Below, piece by piece: positions 1 to 6,165 of a DNA stretch of 6,782 nt. Each line of letters opens with the position of its first letter. The first letter of the stretch is position 1. Position numbers and translations under genes: made by a program. The notes beneath the pieces were generated by a model, which was not told the DNA's origin, ran no database searches, and saw only the letters and a list, made by a program, of their open reading frames with translations. This stretch comes from an uncultured Prevotella sp. GTDB taxonomy: Bacteria > Bacteroidota > Bacteroidia > Bacteroidales > Bacteroidaceae. Location of the stretch: NCBI GenBank assembly GCA_947095945.1, contig CAMUQM010000104.1, forward strand, positions 1 through 6,782. The letters are read 5' to 3'.

Positions 1-7
1 AACCTAC

Positions 8-922
8 TTATATATCAAAGCTTGTACCCTCTTGTGTCAGAAAGCTATTAGGAAATATTTCTTTTGCCTCATCTAATAGTTGCTGTTCATTGCTATAACG
101 GGCAGAATAATGCCCTAAAAGAAGTTTTCCCACTGATGCATCACGGGCCACCTGTGCAGCTTGCTCAGATGTGCTATGCCAATAAAGATGAGCACGGTCA
201 GCATCTTGCGCAGCGTATGTACTTTCATGATAGAGCGTAGTAACGTCTTTTACAAGATTATGTAAAGTTTTAATGTATCGAGTATCAGAGCAATAAGCAT
301 AGCTGCGAGCTGGTGCTGCAGGCGTTGTCAGTCGACTATTAGAAATCACATCGCCCTCTGGAGTCACCCAATCAGCTCCCGCCTTAATATTATTGATTTG
401 ACTAATAGGAATATGATAGAAGTCTATCATATCACGGCGGATATGTGGTAAGGTGGGCTTTTCACGAAACAGATAGCCACAACATTCAATACGATGCTGC
501 AAAGGAATTGTTTCAACCGTCAGACTCCTATCCTCATAAACCACCTTATTCTGCTTCGTATCGACAGCATGAAAAACAACCTCAAACTCCAAACCTTGAC
601 AAAAGAAATTCAGTGTTTGATCAAGAATAGGCTCAAAAGCTGCTGGAGCATAGATATGTAAAGGAGCTGTGCGCCCTGTCATGCCAAAAGTAGAAATCAT
701 ACCGGGCAAGCCAAAGCAATGATCACCATGCAGGTGACTAATAAAGACAGCAATAATCTTTGAGAAATATATACGTGACCTACGGAGTTGTATCTGCGTT
801 CCCTCGCCACAATCAATCATAAAAAGCTTCTCCCTAAGTTCAACAACTTGAGAAGAAGCATTATGTTGTAAAGTTGGTAACGCACTACCGCAACCAAGAA
901 TATGTACTTTGAAAGGCTCCAT
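8..922 (-). CDS. rnz: Ribonuclease Z (tRNA 3'-end endonuclease)
   Basis: RNase Z is a cytoplasmic zinc endonuclease of the metallo-beta-lactamase superfamily that cuts the 3' trailer from precursor tRNAs. The 304-residue length is normal for the bacterial short form. Visible motifs: the N-terminal GCGSALPT strand-loop (residues 10-17), the metal-binding HLHGDH signature (H63, H65, D67, H68), and further metal-ligand candidates H143, D213 (CSDTRY) and H271 (GHYSARY). Their spacing closely follows the family pattern. The HEST motif is at 232-235 and a second HST at 249-251. Residues about 154-190 correspond to the flexible arm that holds the tRNA elbow. The ATG start at 920-922 puts the usual short lead (MEPFKVHILG) before the first strand. 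It is the last of three same-strand genes and lies 106 nt after the lipoprotein gene, with a hairpin 12 nt before its start. Nothing suggests truncation. Identification is secure; the in vivo substrate range is inferred from the family. Confidence 0.96.
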   Translation of the reverse strand: MEPFKVHILGCGSALPTLQHNASSQVVELREKLFMIDCGEGTQIQLRRSRIYFSKIIAVFISHLHGDHCFGLPGMISTFGMTGRTAPLHIYAPAAFEPILDQTLNFFCQGLEFEVVFHAVDTKQNKVVYEDRSLTVETIPLQHRIECCGYLFREKPTLPHIRRDMIDFYHIPISQINNIKAGADWVTPEGDVISNSRLTTPAAPARSYAYCSDTRYIKTLHNLVKDVTTLYHESTYAAQDADRAHLYWHSTSEQAAQVARDASVGKLLLGHYSARYSNEQQLLDEAKEIFPNSFLTQEGTSFDI

Positions 923-934
923 ATATTTAGCAAT

Positions 935-974
935 ATCTTTTCATCCCGCCCTTTTAAAAGAGGAATGAAAAGAT
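935..974 (-). promoter_or_regulatory. Long imperfect hairpin in the leader of rnz
   Basis: This 40-nt inverted repeat has perfect outer 10-bp arms (935-944 with 965-974) and continues inward almost to the centre, where CTTTTAAAAG (951-960) is itself a palindrome. Read as minus-strand RNA, the three C/A oppositions at 945/964, 950/959 and 951/958 become G-U wobbles, leaving one mismatch (948/961) in an 18-position stem. As plus-strand RNA those positions do not pair. The structure therefore belongs to the transcript running from the lipoprotein gene into rnz. It ends 12 nt before the rnz ATG and no U-run follows it, so a canonical intrinsic terminator is unlikely. A leader structure, a processing site or a partial attenuator are all possible; its role is inference. 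Confidence 0.5.
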
Positions 975-999
975 TCTATTTCTTACAATAGTCGTCACG

Positions 1000-1017
1000 T
1001 ACTCTTTGAAGAGAGTA
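1000..1017 (-). other. Small hairpin just after the lipoprotein gene
   Basis: TACTCT at 1000-1005 and AGAGTA at 1012-1017 form a 6-bp stem with a 6-nt loop, starting 11 nt beyond the lipoprotein stop codon. No U-tract follows on the minus strand, so it is at best a weak terminator or an mRNA 3'-end structure. It could also be chance in AT-rich DNA. Confidence 0.25.
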
Positions 1018-1028
1018 TAGCGAAAAAC

Positions 1029-1586
1029 TTACTTTCCTCTTGTAAATACGAAGATACCAGCTTTGTTTTCCAAAGACAGAGTATCTGCACCAAGACTTTC
1101 TACATCAAAAGTATCCTTTGACAGAATCAACTTGCCATTCCAAACTTTCCATGCTGTCCAAGGATTCTTCTCTGACTGTAAACTTGAAGTAACAGTCCCA
1201 CCTTCTTTAATTTCAAAGTTGCGGTCAAGACTACTCCAATTACCTAACAACGAGGTAAGGTTGATTGCTGAACGCATAAAGTTATCGCCATATTCTTTAT
1301 AGCCAATGATGGCAAAGCGGTCACCATTAATCTTTCCACCCTTGACAACCTCAAGTGTATCATCTGGATTCACAAGATATTCAAGTGTATCACCATTGTC
1401 TGTAAGCAGAATAATTGAGTTCATTCCACCATCAACCATAGTACCATAGATAGTACTATCGTTTGTCGCAATAGAATCCTCAACCGCTTCCGTATCAGAC
1501 ACAACAGACTTTGGTTTGCTATCCTTGCAAGAGATTGCTACAGCAAGAATAAACAAAGACATGATAAAATAAAAAGTCTTTCTCAT
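1029..1586 (-). CDS. Putative lipoprotein with lipocalin-like C-terminal domain
   Basis: The 185-residue product begins with a lipoprotein signal peptide: MRKTF, a hydrophobic stretch, then a lipobox-like AIS-C with the acylated cysteine at C20. Residues after the cysteine (KDSKPKS) are polar and include a K-D pair, which loosely resembles the surface-export signal described for some Bacteroidetes lipoproteins; inner-face or surface location cannot be decided here. Residues about 25-45 look like a flexible acidic linker. Residues 46-105 are strand-rich and contain two NxDTLE-like turns. Residues about 113-183 (GNW start, WKVWNGKLILS, LGADTLSLEN, then FVFTR) resemble the small beta-barrel lipocalin-like domains common in Bacteroidetes lipoproteins. 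I recognise that fold by pattern only, and no ligand or function can be assigned. The ATG at 1584-1586 lies 30 nt after the mazG stop, so the two are probably co-transcribed. No catalytic motif is seen. Confidence 0.75.
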   Translation of the reverse strand: MRKTFYFIMSLFILAVAISCKDSKPKSVVSDTEAVEDSIATNDSTIYGTMVDGGMNSIILLTDNGDTLEYLVNPDDTLEVVKGGKINGDRFAIIGYKEYGDNFMRSAINLTSLLGNWSSLDRNFEIKEGGTVTSSLQSEKNPWTAWKVWNGKLILSKDTFDVESLGADTLSLENKAGIFVFTRGK

Positions 1587-1616
1587 ATTTTATATTCCTT
1601 AATTTCTATATTTATT

Positions 1617-2498
1617 TTATTTATTGGCAACCTTAGCTTGCTCCCATAGTTCATCCATTTCAGCAAGAGTTAAGTCTTTTATTGTCACTCCCTTTGCTTT
1701 AGCAGCTTCCTCAATATAGTTAAAACGTTTAATAAACTTCTGATTCGTATATTCAAGGGCATTATCAGGATTCAAGTGGTAGAGACGTGCGGCATTGATA
1801 AGAGAGAAAAGAAAGTCGCCAAATTCTTCTGTTGAACGTTGTTTATCTTCCTTCTTCAATTCGTTTTTCAATTCACCTAACTCCTCATAAACCTTATCCC
1901 AAACCTGCTCTTTCTCTTCCCAATCAAAACCAACATTGCGTGCCTTGTCTTGGATGCGATAAGCTTTGATAAGGCTGGGCAGTGAATTTGGCACACCAGA
2001 GAGTACCGAAGCATTGCCATCACGCTCACGTTGTTTGCGCTGCTCCCATGTCGATTCCACTTGGGAGGCTGTGTTAGGAATTCCTGATTGTACATTGCTT
2101 GTCGCTTGTTGTTCCTCATCCTTGTAAACAACTTGTCCTGCTGCATTAACAACCATATCAGAGCGTGTCACGCTCCAACCCGTCCAGTCAATGAAATCAT
2201 GTCTGAACATAAGTTTGTCAGATTGCGCATTACAGACATCAGCGACATCGAAATCCTCTTTTTCTTCACCAAGCAATGAATAGAAGATAACGTGCTCCAT
2301 AACATCTCCAAGCTCCTTACAGATATCTTTTGAATCATTCTTTAAGAGCGCATCAGCCAACTCAAACGTTTCTTCAATCGTATTGGGACGGAGGCTTTCA
2401 TTGGTCTGTTTTCTATCCCACGGACATTCCTTACGGAGTCGCTCTTGAATGTCTAAAAGTCGGGAAAAAGCTTTCAGTTTATCTTCTTTAGTATGCAA
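1617..2498 (-). CDS. mazG: Nucleoside triphosphate pyrophosphohydrolase MazG
   Basis: MazG hydrolyses nucleoside triphosphates to monophosphates and pyrophosphate, and is thought to clear aberrant nucleotides; the E. coli enzyme also influences ppGpp levels. Both tandem MazG domains are present. Domain 1 has CPWDRKQTNESLRP (25-38), the metal-binding EExxE at E42, E43, E46, and ELGD with E62 and D65. Domain 2 has NVGFDW (188-193), EExxE at E205, E206, E209, and EFGD with E225 and D228. At 293 residues it is about 30 longer than E. coli MazG, and the excess lies between H100 and W151, where the usual RHPHVF linker is replaced by RHDFID plus an insert. The start is TTG (2496-2498): no ATG occurs in frame between the upstream stop and M67, and the resulting MHTKEDK fits the normal N-terminus. 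It is first in a probable mazG-lipoprotein(-rnz) unit, divergent from valS. The function call is firm; whether the insert affects activity is unknown. Confidence 0.95.
   Translation of the reverse strand: MHTKEDKLKAFSRLLDIQERLRKECPWDRKQTNESLRPNTIEETFELADALLKNDSKDICKELGDVMEHVIFYSLLGEEKEDFDVADVCNAQSDKLMFRHDFIDWTGWSVTRSDMVVNAAGQVVYKDEEQQATSNVQSGIPNTASQVESTWEQRKQRERDGNASVLSGVPNSLPSLIKAYRIQDKARNVGFDWEEKEQVWDKVYEELGELKNELKKEDKQRSTEEFGDFLFSLINAARLYHLNPDNALEYTNQKFIKRFNYIEEAAKAKGVTIKDLTLAEMDELWEQAKVANK
2161..2175. repeat. Perfect 15-nt palindrome inside the mazG insert
   Basis: GAGCGTGTCACGCTC has two perfect 7-nt arms around one T and is richer in G+C than the surrounding sequence. It lies in frame in the extra segment of MazG, encoding part of GWSVTRS (residues 107-113). 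A short palindromic repeat picked up by the gene would explain both the palindrome and the extra residues, but only one copy is present in this window, so mobility cannot be shown. Confidence 0.45.
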
Positions 2499-2507
2499 AG
2501 TCTTGAT

Positions 2508-2535
2508 GTTTAAAGTTAAACATAAACGTTAAAGT
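2508..2535. repeat. Short repeats in the mazG leader
   Basis: An imperfect palindrome, GTTTAA-AG-TTAAAC (2508-2521), overlaps a TTAAAGT direct repeat (2510-2516 and 2529-2535, 19 nt apart). They sit between the mazG -7-like box and its TTG start, where an operator or leader element could lie. Chance is a fair alternative in DNA this AT-rich. Confidence 0.2.
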
Positions 2536-2560
2536 ACTCATCAGTGTACTATTATTGATG

Positions 2561-2568
2561 CAAAGATA
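2561..2568 (-). promoter_or_regulatory. Predicted -7 box for mazG
   Basis: The minus strand reads TATCTTTG followed by CA, an exact match to the Bacteroidetes -7 consensus TAnnTTTG. Transcription would begin near 2553-2555 and give a leader of roughly 55 nt before the mazG TTG. I see no clear -33 TTTG at the expected distance, so the match rests on the -7 element and its position in a divergent gap. Confidence 0.55.
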
Positions 2569-2590
2569 CGCTTTTTAGGCGGATTTTTTG

Positions 2591-2598
2591 TACTTTTG
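2591..2598 (+). promoter_or_regulatory. Predicted -7 box for valS
   Basis: TACTTTTG followed by CA matches TAnnTTTG exactly. Transcription would begin near 2604-2607, giving a leader of about 40 nt rich in A and T before the ATG at 2644. No good -33 TTTG is visible. The expected -33 position falls on or beside the mazG -7 box. The site also overlaps a possible in-frame TTG at 2596, which helps exclude that codon as a start. Confidence 0.6.
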
Positions 2599-2643
2599 CA
2601 TCGTAATTTTAAAGATAATAAAGAAATAATAATATACGAGACA

Positions 2644-5337
2644 ATGGAATTAGCAAGCAAGTATGATCCACAGATAGTGGAATCAAAATGGTACCAGTAT
2701 TGGCTGGACAACAAGCTTTTCAGTTCTAAGCCTGATGGACGTGAGCCCTACACCGTGGTTATTCCACCACCAAACGTAACAGGTGTACTTCACATGGGCC
2801 ACATGCTGAACAATACAATTCAGGACATTCTGGTAAGACGTGCCCGCATGGAGGGTAAGAATGCCTGCTGGGTACCGGGTACTGACCACGCAAGTATTGC
2901 TACTGAAGCAAAGGTGGTGAACCGACTCGCTGAGCAAGGAGTAAAGAAAACTGACCTTACTCGTGAGCAGTTCCTTGAGCATGCATGGGATTGGACACAC
3001 GAGCATGGTGGCATTATCCTCAAGCAGTTGCGCCGACTTGGTTGCTCATGCGATTGGGATCGTACGGCTTTCACTATGGATGATACTCGTAGCGAAAGCG
3101 TTATTAAAGTATTCTGCGACCTCTATAAGAAGGGCTATATCTATCGTGGTGTACGTATGGTTAACTGGGACCCACAGGCTCAGACCGCTCTTTCTGATGA
3201 AGAGGTAATCTACAAGGATGAACATTCTAAGCTCTATCACCTTAAATATTATGTTGCTGAAGAAGACCAAGCAAAGGTTGAACGCAAGGATGAAGGCAAC
3301 GTAATGCACAAGGATGAGAAGGGCTACTATGCAGTAGTAGCAACAACTCGTCCTGAGACTATCATGGGTGACTCGGCTATGTGTATCAACCCAGAGGACG
3401 TTAAGAACACATGGTTGAAGGGTCTTCGCGTTGTGGTTCCATTGGTAAACCGTGTGATTCCTGTAGTTGAAGACTCATACGTTGACATCCAGTTCGGTAC
3501 AGGTTGTTTGAAGGTAACACCTGCTCACGACGTAAACGACCACGCTCTTGGTTTGAAGCATGGTTTGGAGACAATTGATATCTTCAATGACAACGGTACT
3601 ATCTCAGAAGCAGCTGGCATCTATGTTGGTCAGGATCGTATGGATGTACGTAAGCAGATTTCAAAGGATTTGGAAGCTGCAGGCTTGATGGAGAAGGTTG
3701 AGGACTATGATAATAAGGTGGGCTACTCAGAGCGTACACACGTTCCTATCGAGCCAAAACTTTCTACACAGTGGTTTTTGAAGATGCAGCACTTTGCTGA
3801 TATCGCCCTTTCTCCTGTTATGGATGATGATATTGAGTTCTATCCAAAGAAGTATAAGAACACTTACCGCCACTGGTTGGAGAACATCAAGGACTGGTGT
3901 ATCAGCCGTCAGTTGTGGTGGGGTCATCGTATTCCAGCTTATTACTTCAAGGATGCAGAAGGTAAGAATGCTACTGTTGTAGCAGAAACAACTGAGGAAG
4001 CATTGAAGTTGGCACAGGAAATCAACCCTTCTGTTACAGCTGCCGACCTTGAACAGGAGAGCGACTGTATGGACACTTGGTTCTCAAGTTGGTTGTGGCC
4101 TATCTCTGTATTCGATGGAATCAACAACCCTGACAACGAAGAAATCAACTACTACTACCCTACCAGCGACCTTGTTACTGGTCCAGACATTATCTTCTTC
4201 TGGGTAGCACGTATGATTATGGCAGGCTATGAGTATCGTGGCAAGTTCCCATTCAAGCATGTCTACTTCACAGGTATTGTACGTGATAAGCTCGGACGTA
4301 AGATGAGTAAGAGTCTTGGTAACTCACCAGACCCGATCATGCTCATCGAGAAGTATGGTGCTGATGGTGTTCGTATGGGTATGATGCTCTCTGCACCTGC
4401 AGGTAATGACATCCTCTTCGACGAGACACTTTGCGAACAGGGACGTAACTTCAACAATAAGATTTGGAATGCTTTCCGCCTCGTTCAGGGTTGGGAAACA
4501 ACAGATGCAGAGCAGCCATTGGCAAACAAGATTGCTGTTGAGTGGTTCGAAGCTAAGTTGAAAGAAGTGAATGCAGAAATGAACGAGCAGTTCAAGAGCT
4601 ATCGTATTTCAGAGGCTTTGATGACTGTTTACCGCCTCTTCTGGGACGAGTTCTCAAGCTGGTACTTAGAGATGATTAAGCCAGAATATGGCAAGCCTAT
4701 CGACAAGCAGACATACGAAGCAACACTCAAGTTCTTCAACTCACTGCTAAAGATGCTTCACCCATTCATGCCTTTCATCACTGAAGAGTTGTGGCAGCAC
4801 ATCTACGATCGCAAGGATAGCGAGAGCATTATGCGTGATGAGTTGAAACTCGATGCTCCAAGCAAGGATGAGTTGAACCTTATCGAAGCAATTGAGCAGG
4901 TTAAAGCGATTGTCAGCGGTGTAAGAACCGTACGTAACCAGAAAAATATTGCACCAAAGGTTGAACTCGACTTGAACGTAATCGGTCAGAACAACTACGA
5001 GGCTTATAACAGTGTAATCGCAAAGATGGCTAACTTGAAGGCTATTGAAGTGGTAACAGAGAAGAGCGGCGACGCATCTGGCTTCATGGTAGGTACCGAC
5101 AGTTTCGCTGTCCCAGTAGGTGACTTGATTGATGTTGCAGCTGAGATTGAGAAGCAGGAGAAGGAACTCAAGCACCTTGAAGGCTTCCTTGCAGGTATCA
5201 AGAAAAAACTTTCAAATGAGAACTTCGTGGCAAATGCTCCTGCTGCAGTTATCGAGCGTGAGCGCAAAAAGCAGAGCGACTCAGAGGAGAAGATTGCTGC
5301 ATTGAAAGCAAGTCTTGAAGAACTGAGAAAGAAGTAA
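2644..5337 (+). CDS. valS: Valyl-tRNA synthetase
   Basis: This cytoplasmic class Ia synthetase joins valine to tRNA-Val with ATP and removes misactivated threonine. From the ATG at 2644 it is 897 residues, a usual length. Domains in order: N-terminal KYDPQIVESKWYQYW; Rossmann core with HMGH (HIGH signature) at 50-53 after PPPNVTG; CP1 editing domain with TTRPET (234-239), GTGCLKVTPAHD (285-296) and D299; core resuming with WCISRQLWWGHRIP (418-431); TGPDIIFFWVARM (512-524); KMSKS at 553-557; alpha-helical anticodon-binding domain about 640-790 with HPFMPFITEELWQ (706-718); and a charged C-terminal coiled coil about 832-897, the ValRS-specific tRNA-binding arm. An upstream in-frame TTG (2596) would add 16 residues but lies inside the predicted promoter. 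Lysine is mostly AAG and the codon choice looks narrower than in neighbouring genes, as expected for high expression. It is transcribed alone and ends at a strong terminator. Confidence 0.98.
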   Translation: MELASKYDPQIVESKWYQYWLDNKLFSSKPDGREPYTVVIPPPNVTGVLHMGHMLNNTIQDILVRRARMEGKNACWVPGTDHASIATEAKVVNRLAEQGVKKTDLTREQFLEHAWDWTHEHGGIILKQLRRLGCSCDWDRTAFTMDDTRSESVIKVFCDLYKKGYIYRGVRMVNWDPQAQTALSDEEVIYKDEHSKLYHLKYYVAEEDQAKVERKDEGNVMHKDEKGYYAVVATTRPETIMGDSAMCINPEDVKNTWLKGLRVVVPLVNRVIPVVEDSYVDIQFGTGCLKVTPAHDVNDHALGLKHGLETIDIFNDNGTISEAAGIYVGQDRMDVRKQISKDLEAAGLMEKVEDYDNKVGYSERTHVPIEPKLSTQWFLKMQHFADIALSPVMDDDIEFYPKKYKNTYRHWLENIKDWCISRQLWWGHRIPAYYFKDAEGKNATVVAETTEEALKLAQEINPSVTAADLEQESDCMDTWFSSWLWPISVFDGINNPDNEEINYYYPTSDLVTGPDIIFFWVARMIMAGYEYRGKFPFKHVYFTGIVRDKLGRKMSKSLGNSPDPIMLIEKYGADGVRMGMMLSAPAGNDILFDETLCEQGRNFNNKIWNAFRLVQGWETTDAEQPLANKIAVEWFEAKLKEVNAEMNEQFKSYRISEALMTVYRLFWDEFSSWYLEMIKPEYGKPIDKQTYEATLKFFNSLLKMLHPFMPFITEELWQHIYDRKDSESIMRDELKLDAPSKDELNLIEAIEQVKAIVSGVRTVRNQKNIAPKVELDLNVIGQNNYEAYNSVIAKMANLKAIEVVTEKSGDASGFMVGTDSFAVPVGDLIDVAAEIEKQEKELKHLEGFLAGIKKKLSNENFVANAPAAVIERERKKQSDSEEKIAALKASLEELRKK

Positions 5338-5346
5338 TCTATACTT

Positions 5347-5377
5347 TCATTGGCTAATATATCTGATTAGCCAATGA
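5347..5377 (+). other. Hairpin after the valS stop codon
   Basis: A perfect 12-bp stem pairs 5347-5358 with 5366-5377 (core CATTGGCTAAT / ATTAGCCAATG) around a 7-nt loop, starting 10 nt after the valS stop. No U-run follows on either strand, so it is not a classical terminator by itself. It may protect the valS mRNA 3' end or assist the stronger hairpin 16 nt further on. Confidence 0.5.
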
Positions 5378-5392
5378 GATTTAGCAAGCATA

Positions 5393-5430
5393 AAAATAAA
5401 GAGGAATGCCTTTGCGTTCCTCTTTATTTT
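5393..5430. terminator. Bidirectional intrinsic terminator between valS and the DUF2461 gene
   Basis: A perfect 14-bp inverted repeat (5393-5406 with 5417-5430, AAAATAAAGAGGAA and its complement) is extended on the plus strand by a U-G, a G-C and a C-G pair to a CTTT tetraloop. The stem base is A-rich on one side and T-rich on the other, so both readings end in a U-rich run (CTTTATTTT on plus; TTTATTTTTA on minus). It lies 55 nt after the valS stop and begins 3 nt beyond the stop of the minus-strand gene, so it can end both converging transcripts. Confidence 0.88.
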
Positions 5431-5433
5431 ATT

Positions 5434-6144
5434 CTACTCATAATCATCTACCACATTATTAATAAAGTCCATCATAGGCTTACCCGTCTTACAGATATCC
5501 TCTAACTGCTCAATCCAACCATCACCCTCGAAGAAATCATCAGGAACTTTAATCCAACAGCAGTAATCCTTCATTCGTAGATACTCAAGATGCTCATAAT
5601 CCTTTGGGAAACCCTTTGGAACAGTCTTTAAGGCAGTCAGTCCAAAGCCCTTCTGACTCACCTTGTCATCCGTCCATTCACCCTCGTTAGGTTTTCCAAA
5701 CAAGTTCAGAAAGCTATCATTCTCAACATCCTTACGCCATTCATCAATGTTTGCCATGATTTCATTGCGACATGAAGTCAGTATATTTGTCGGCAACCAA
5801 TAGCAACCCACAGCCACCAAGCAATTACCCGGCTCTAAATGTATATAATAGCCACCACGCAATGCCTTCCTACCATGTGCACAAATATATGCTCCAAGAT
5901 GTCGCTTATATGGACTCTTGTCAGGTGAGAAACGCACATCACGATAGAAACGATAAGTGCAATCCTTTGCTGTCAAGTGTGAAACCTCATCGTCGAAGGT
6001 TGCCAGTTGAGCGATAATCTGGTCTACTCCTTTTTCAAAGTCTGCCTTTACCGCATCATATTCTGCCTTATGCTCCTGAAACCATTGCCGATTGTTATTT
6101 GCAGCAATACCTTTTAGAAAGTGCATTATCTTCTTTGTATTCAT
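5434..6144 (-). CDS. DUF2461 family protein of unknown function
   Basis: The 236-residue product matches the DUF2461 (TIGR02453) pattern throughout. It opens with FLKGIAANNNRQWFQEHKAEY (9-29, the family's NNNR-WF-xxK signature), followed by AKDCTYRFYRDVRF (59-72), SPDKSPYKRHLGAYI (73-87), GGYYIHLEPG (97-106) and the C-terminal block LKTVPKGFPKDYEHLEYLR (172-190). Length is typical and no signal peptide or membrane segment is visible, so it is probably cytoplasmic. The many conserved R, K, D and H residues hint at a phosphate- or nucleic-acid-related role, but no activity is established for the family that I can state. The ATG at 6142-6144 follows nth by 21 nt with an A-rich leader and no separate promoter evident, so it is probably the second gene of an nth operon. 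It ends against the bidirectional terminator. Confidence 0.92.
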   Translation of the reverse strand: MNTKKIMHFLKGIAANNNRQWFQEHKAEYDAVKADFEKGVDQIIAQLATFDDEVSHLTAKDCTYRFYRDVRFSPDKSPYKRHLGAYICAHGRKALRGGYYIHLEPGNCLVAVGCYWLPTNILTSCRNEIMANIDEWRKDVENDSFLNLFGKPNEGEWTDDKVSQKGFGLTALKTVPKGFPKDYEHLEYLRMKDYCCWIKVPDDFFEGDGWIEQLEDICKTGKPMMDFINNVVDDYE

Positions 6145-6165
6145 AATCTTTACTTTTTTACCTTT

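Noticed and set aside
445..630. Open frame of 61 codons on the plus strand
   Set aside because: Antisense to rnz, composition not protein-like, no promoter visible.
1063..1302. Open frame of 79 codons on the plus strand
   Set aside because: Antisense to the lipoprotein gene, whose signal peptide and domain pattern are convincing.
2076..2085. AGGAATTCCT palindrome in mazG
   Set aside because: A 10-nt palindrome with no loop and no further arms is expected by chance; kept only as context for the insert.
1986..2093. Similar SGIPNT and SGVPNS peptides in MazG, as a possible internal duplication
   Set aside because: The match is about six residues and the underlying codons differ at most positions; the flanks are unlike. 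Chance resemblance is more likely.
1877..2152. Second minus-strand frame of 91 codons inside mazG
   Set aside because: It overlaps mazG in another frame, and the mazG frame retains both catalytic domains across the region, so there is no sign of a frameshift.
2683..3309. Several overlapping minus-strand and alternate plus-strand open frames of 80-107 codons
   Set aside because: They overlap the conserved catalytic and editing domains of valS, have no family-like motifs, and have no promoter or leader of their own.
4747..5175. A 142-codon open frame on the minus strand inside valS
   Set aside because: It is fully antisense to the anticodon-binding and C-terminal part of valS, shows no recognisable domain, and is explained by the strong codon bias of valS reducing antisense stops.
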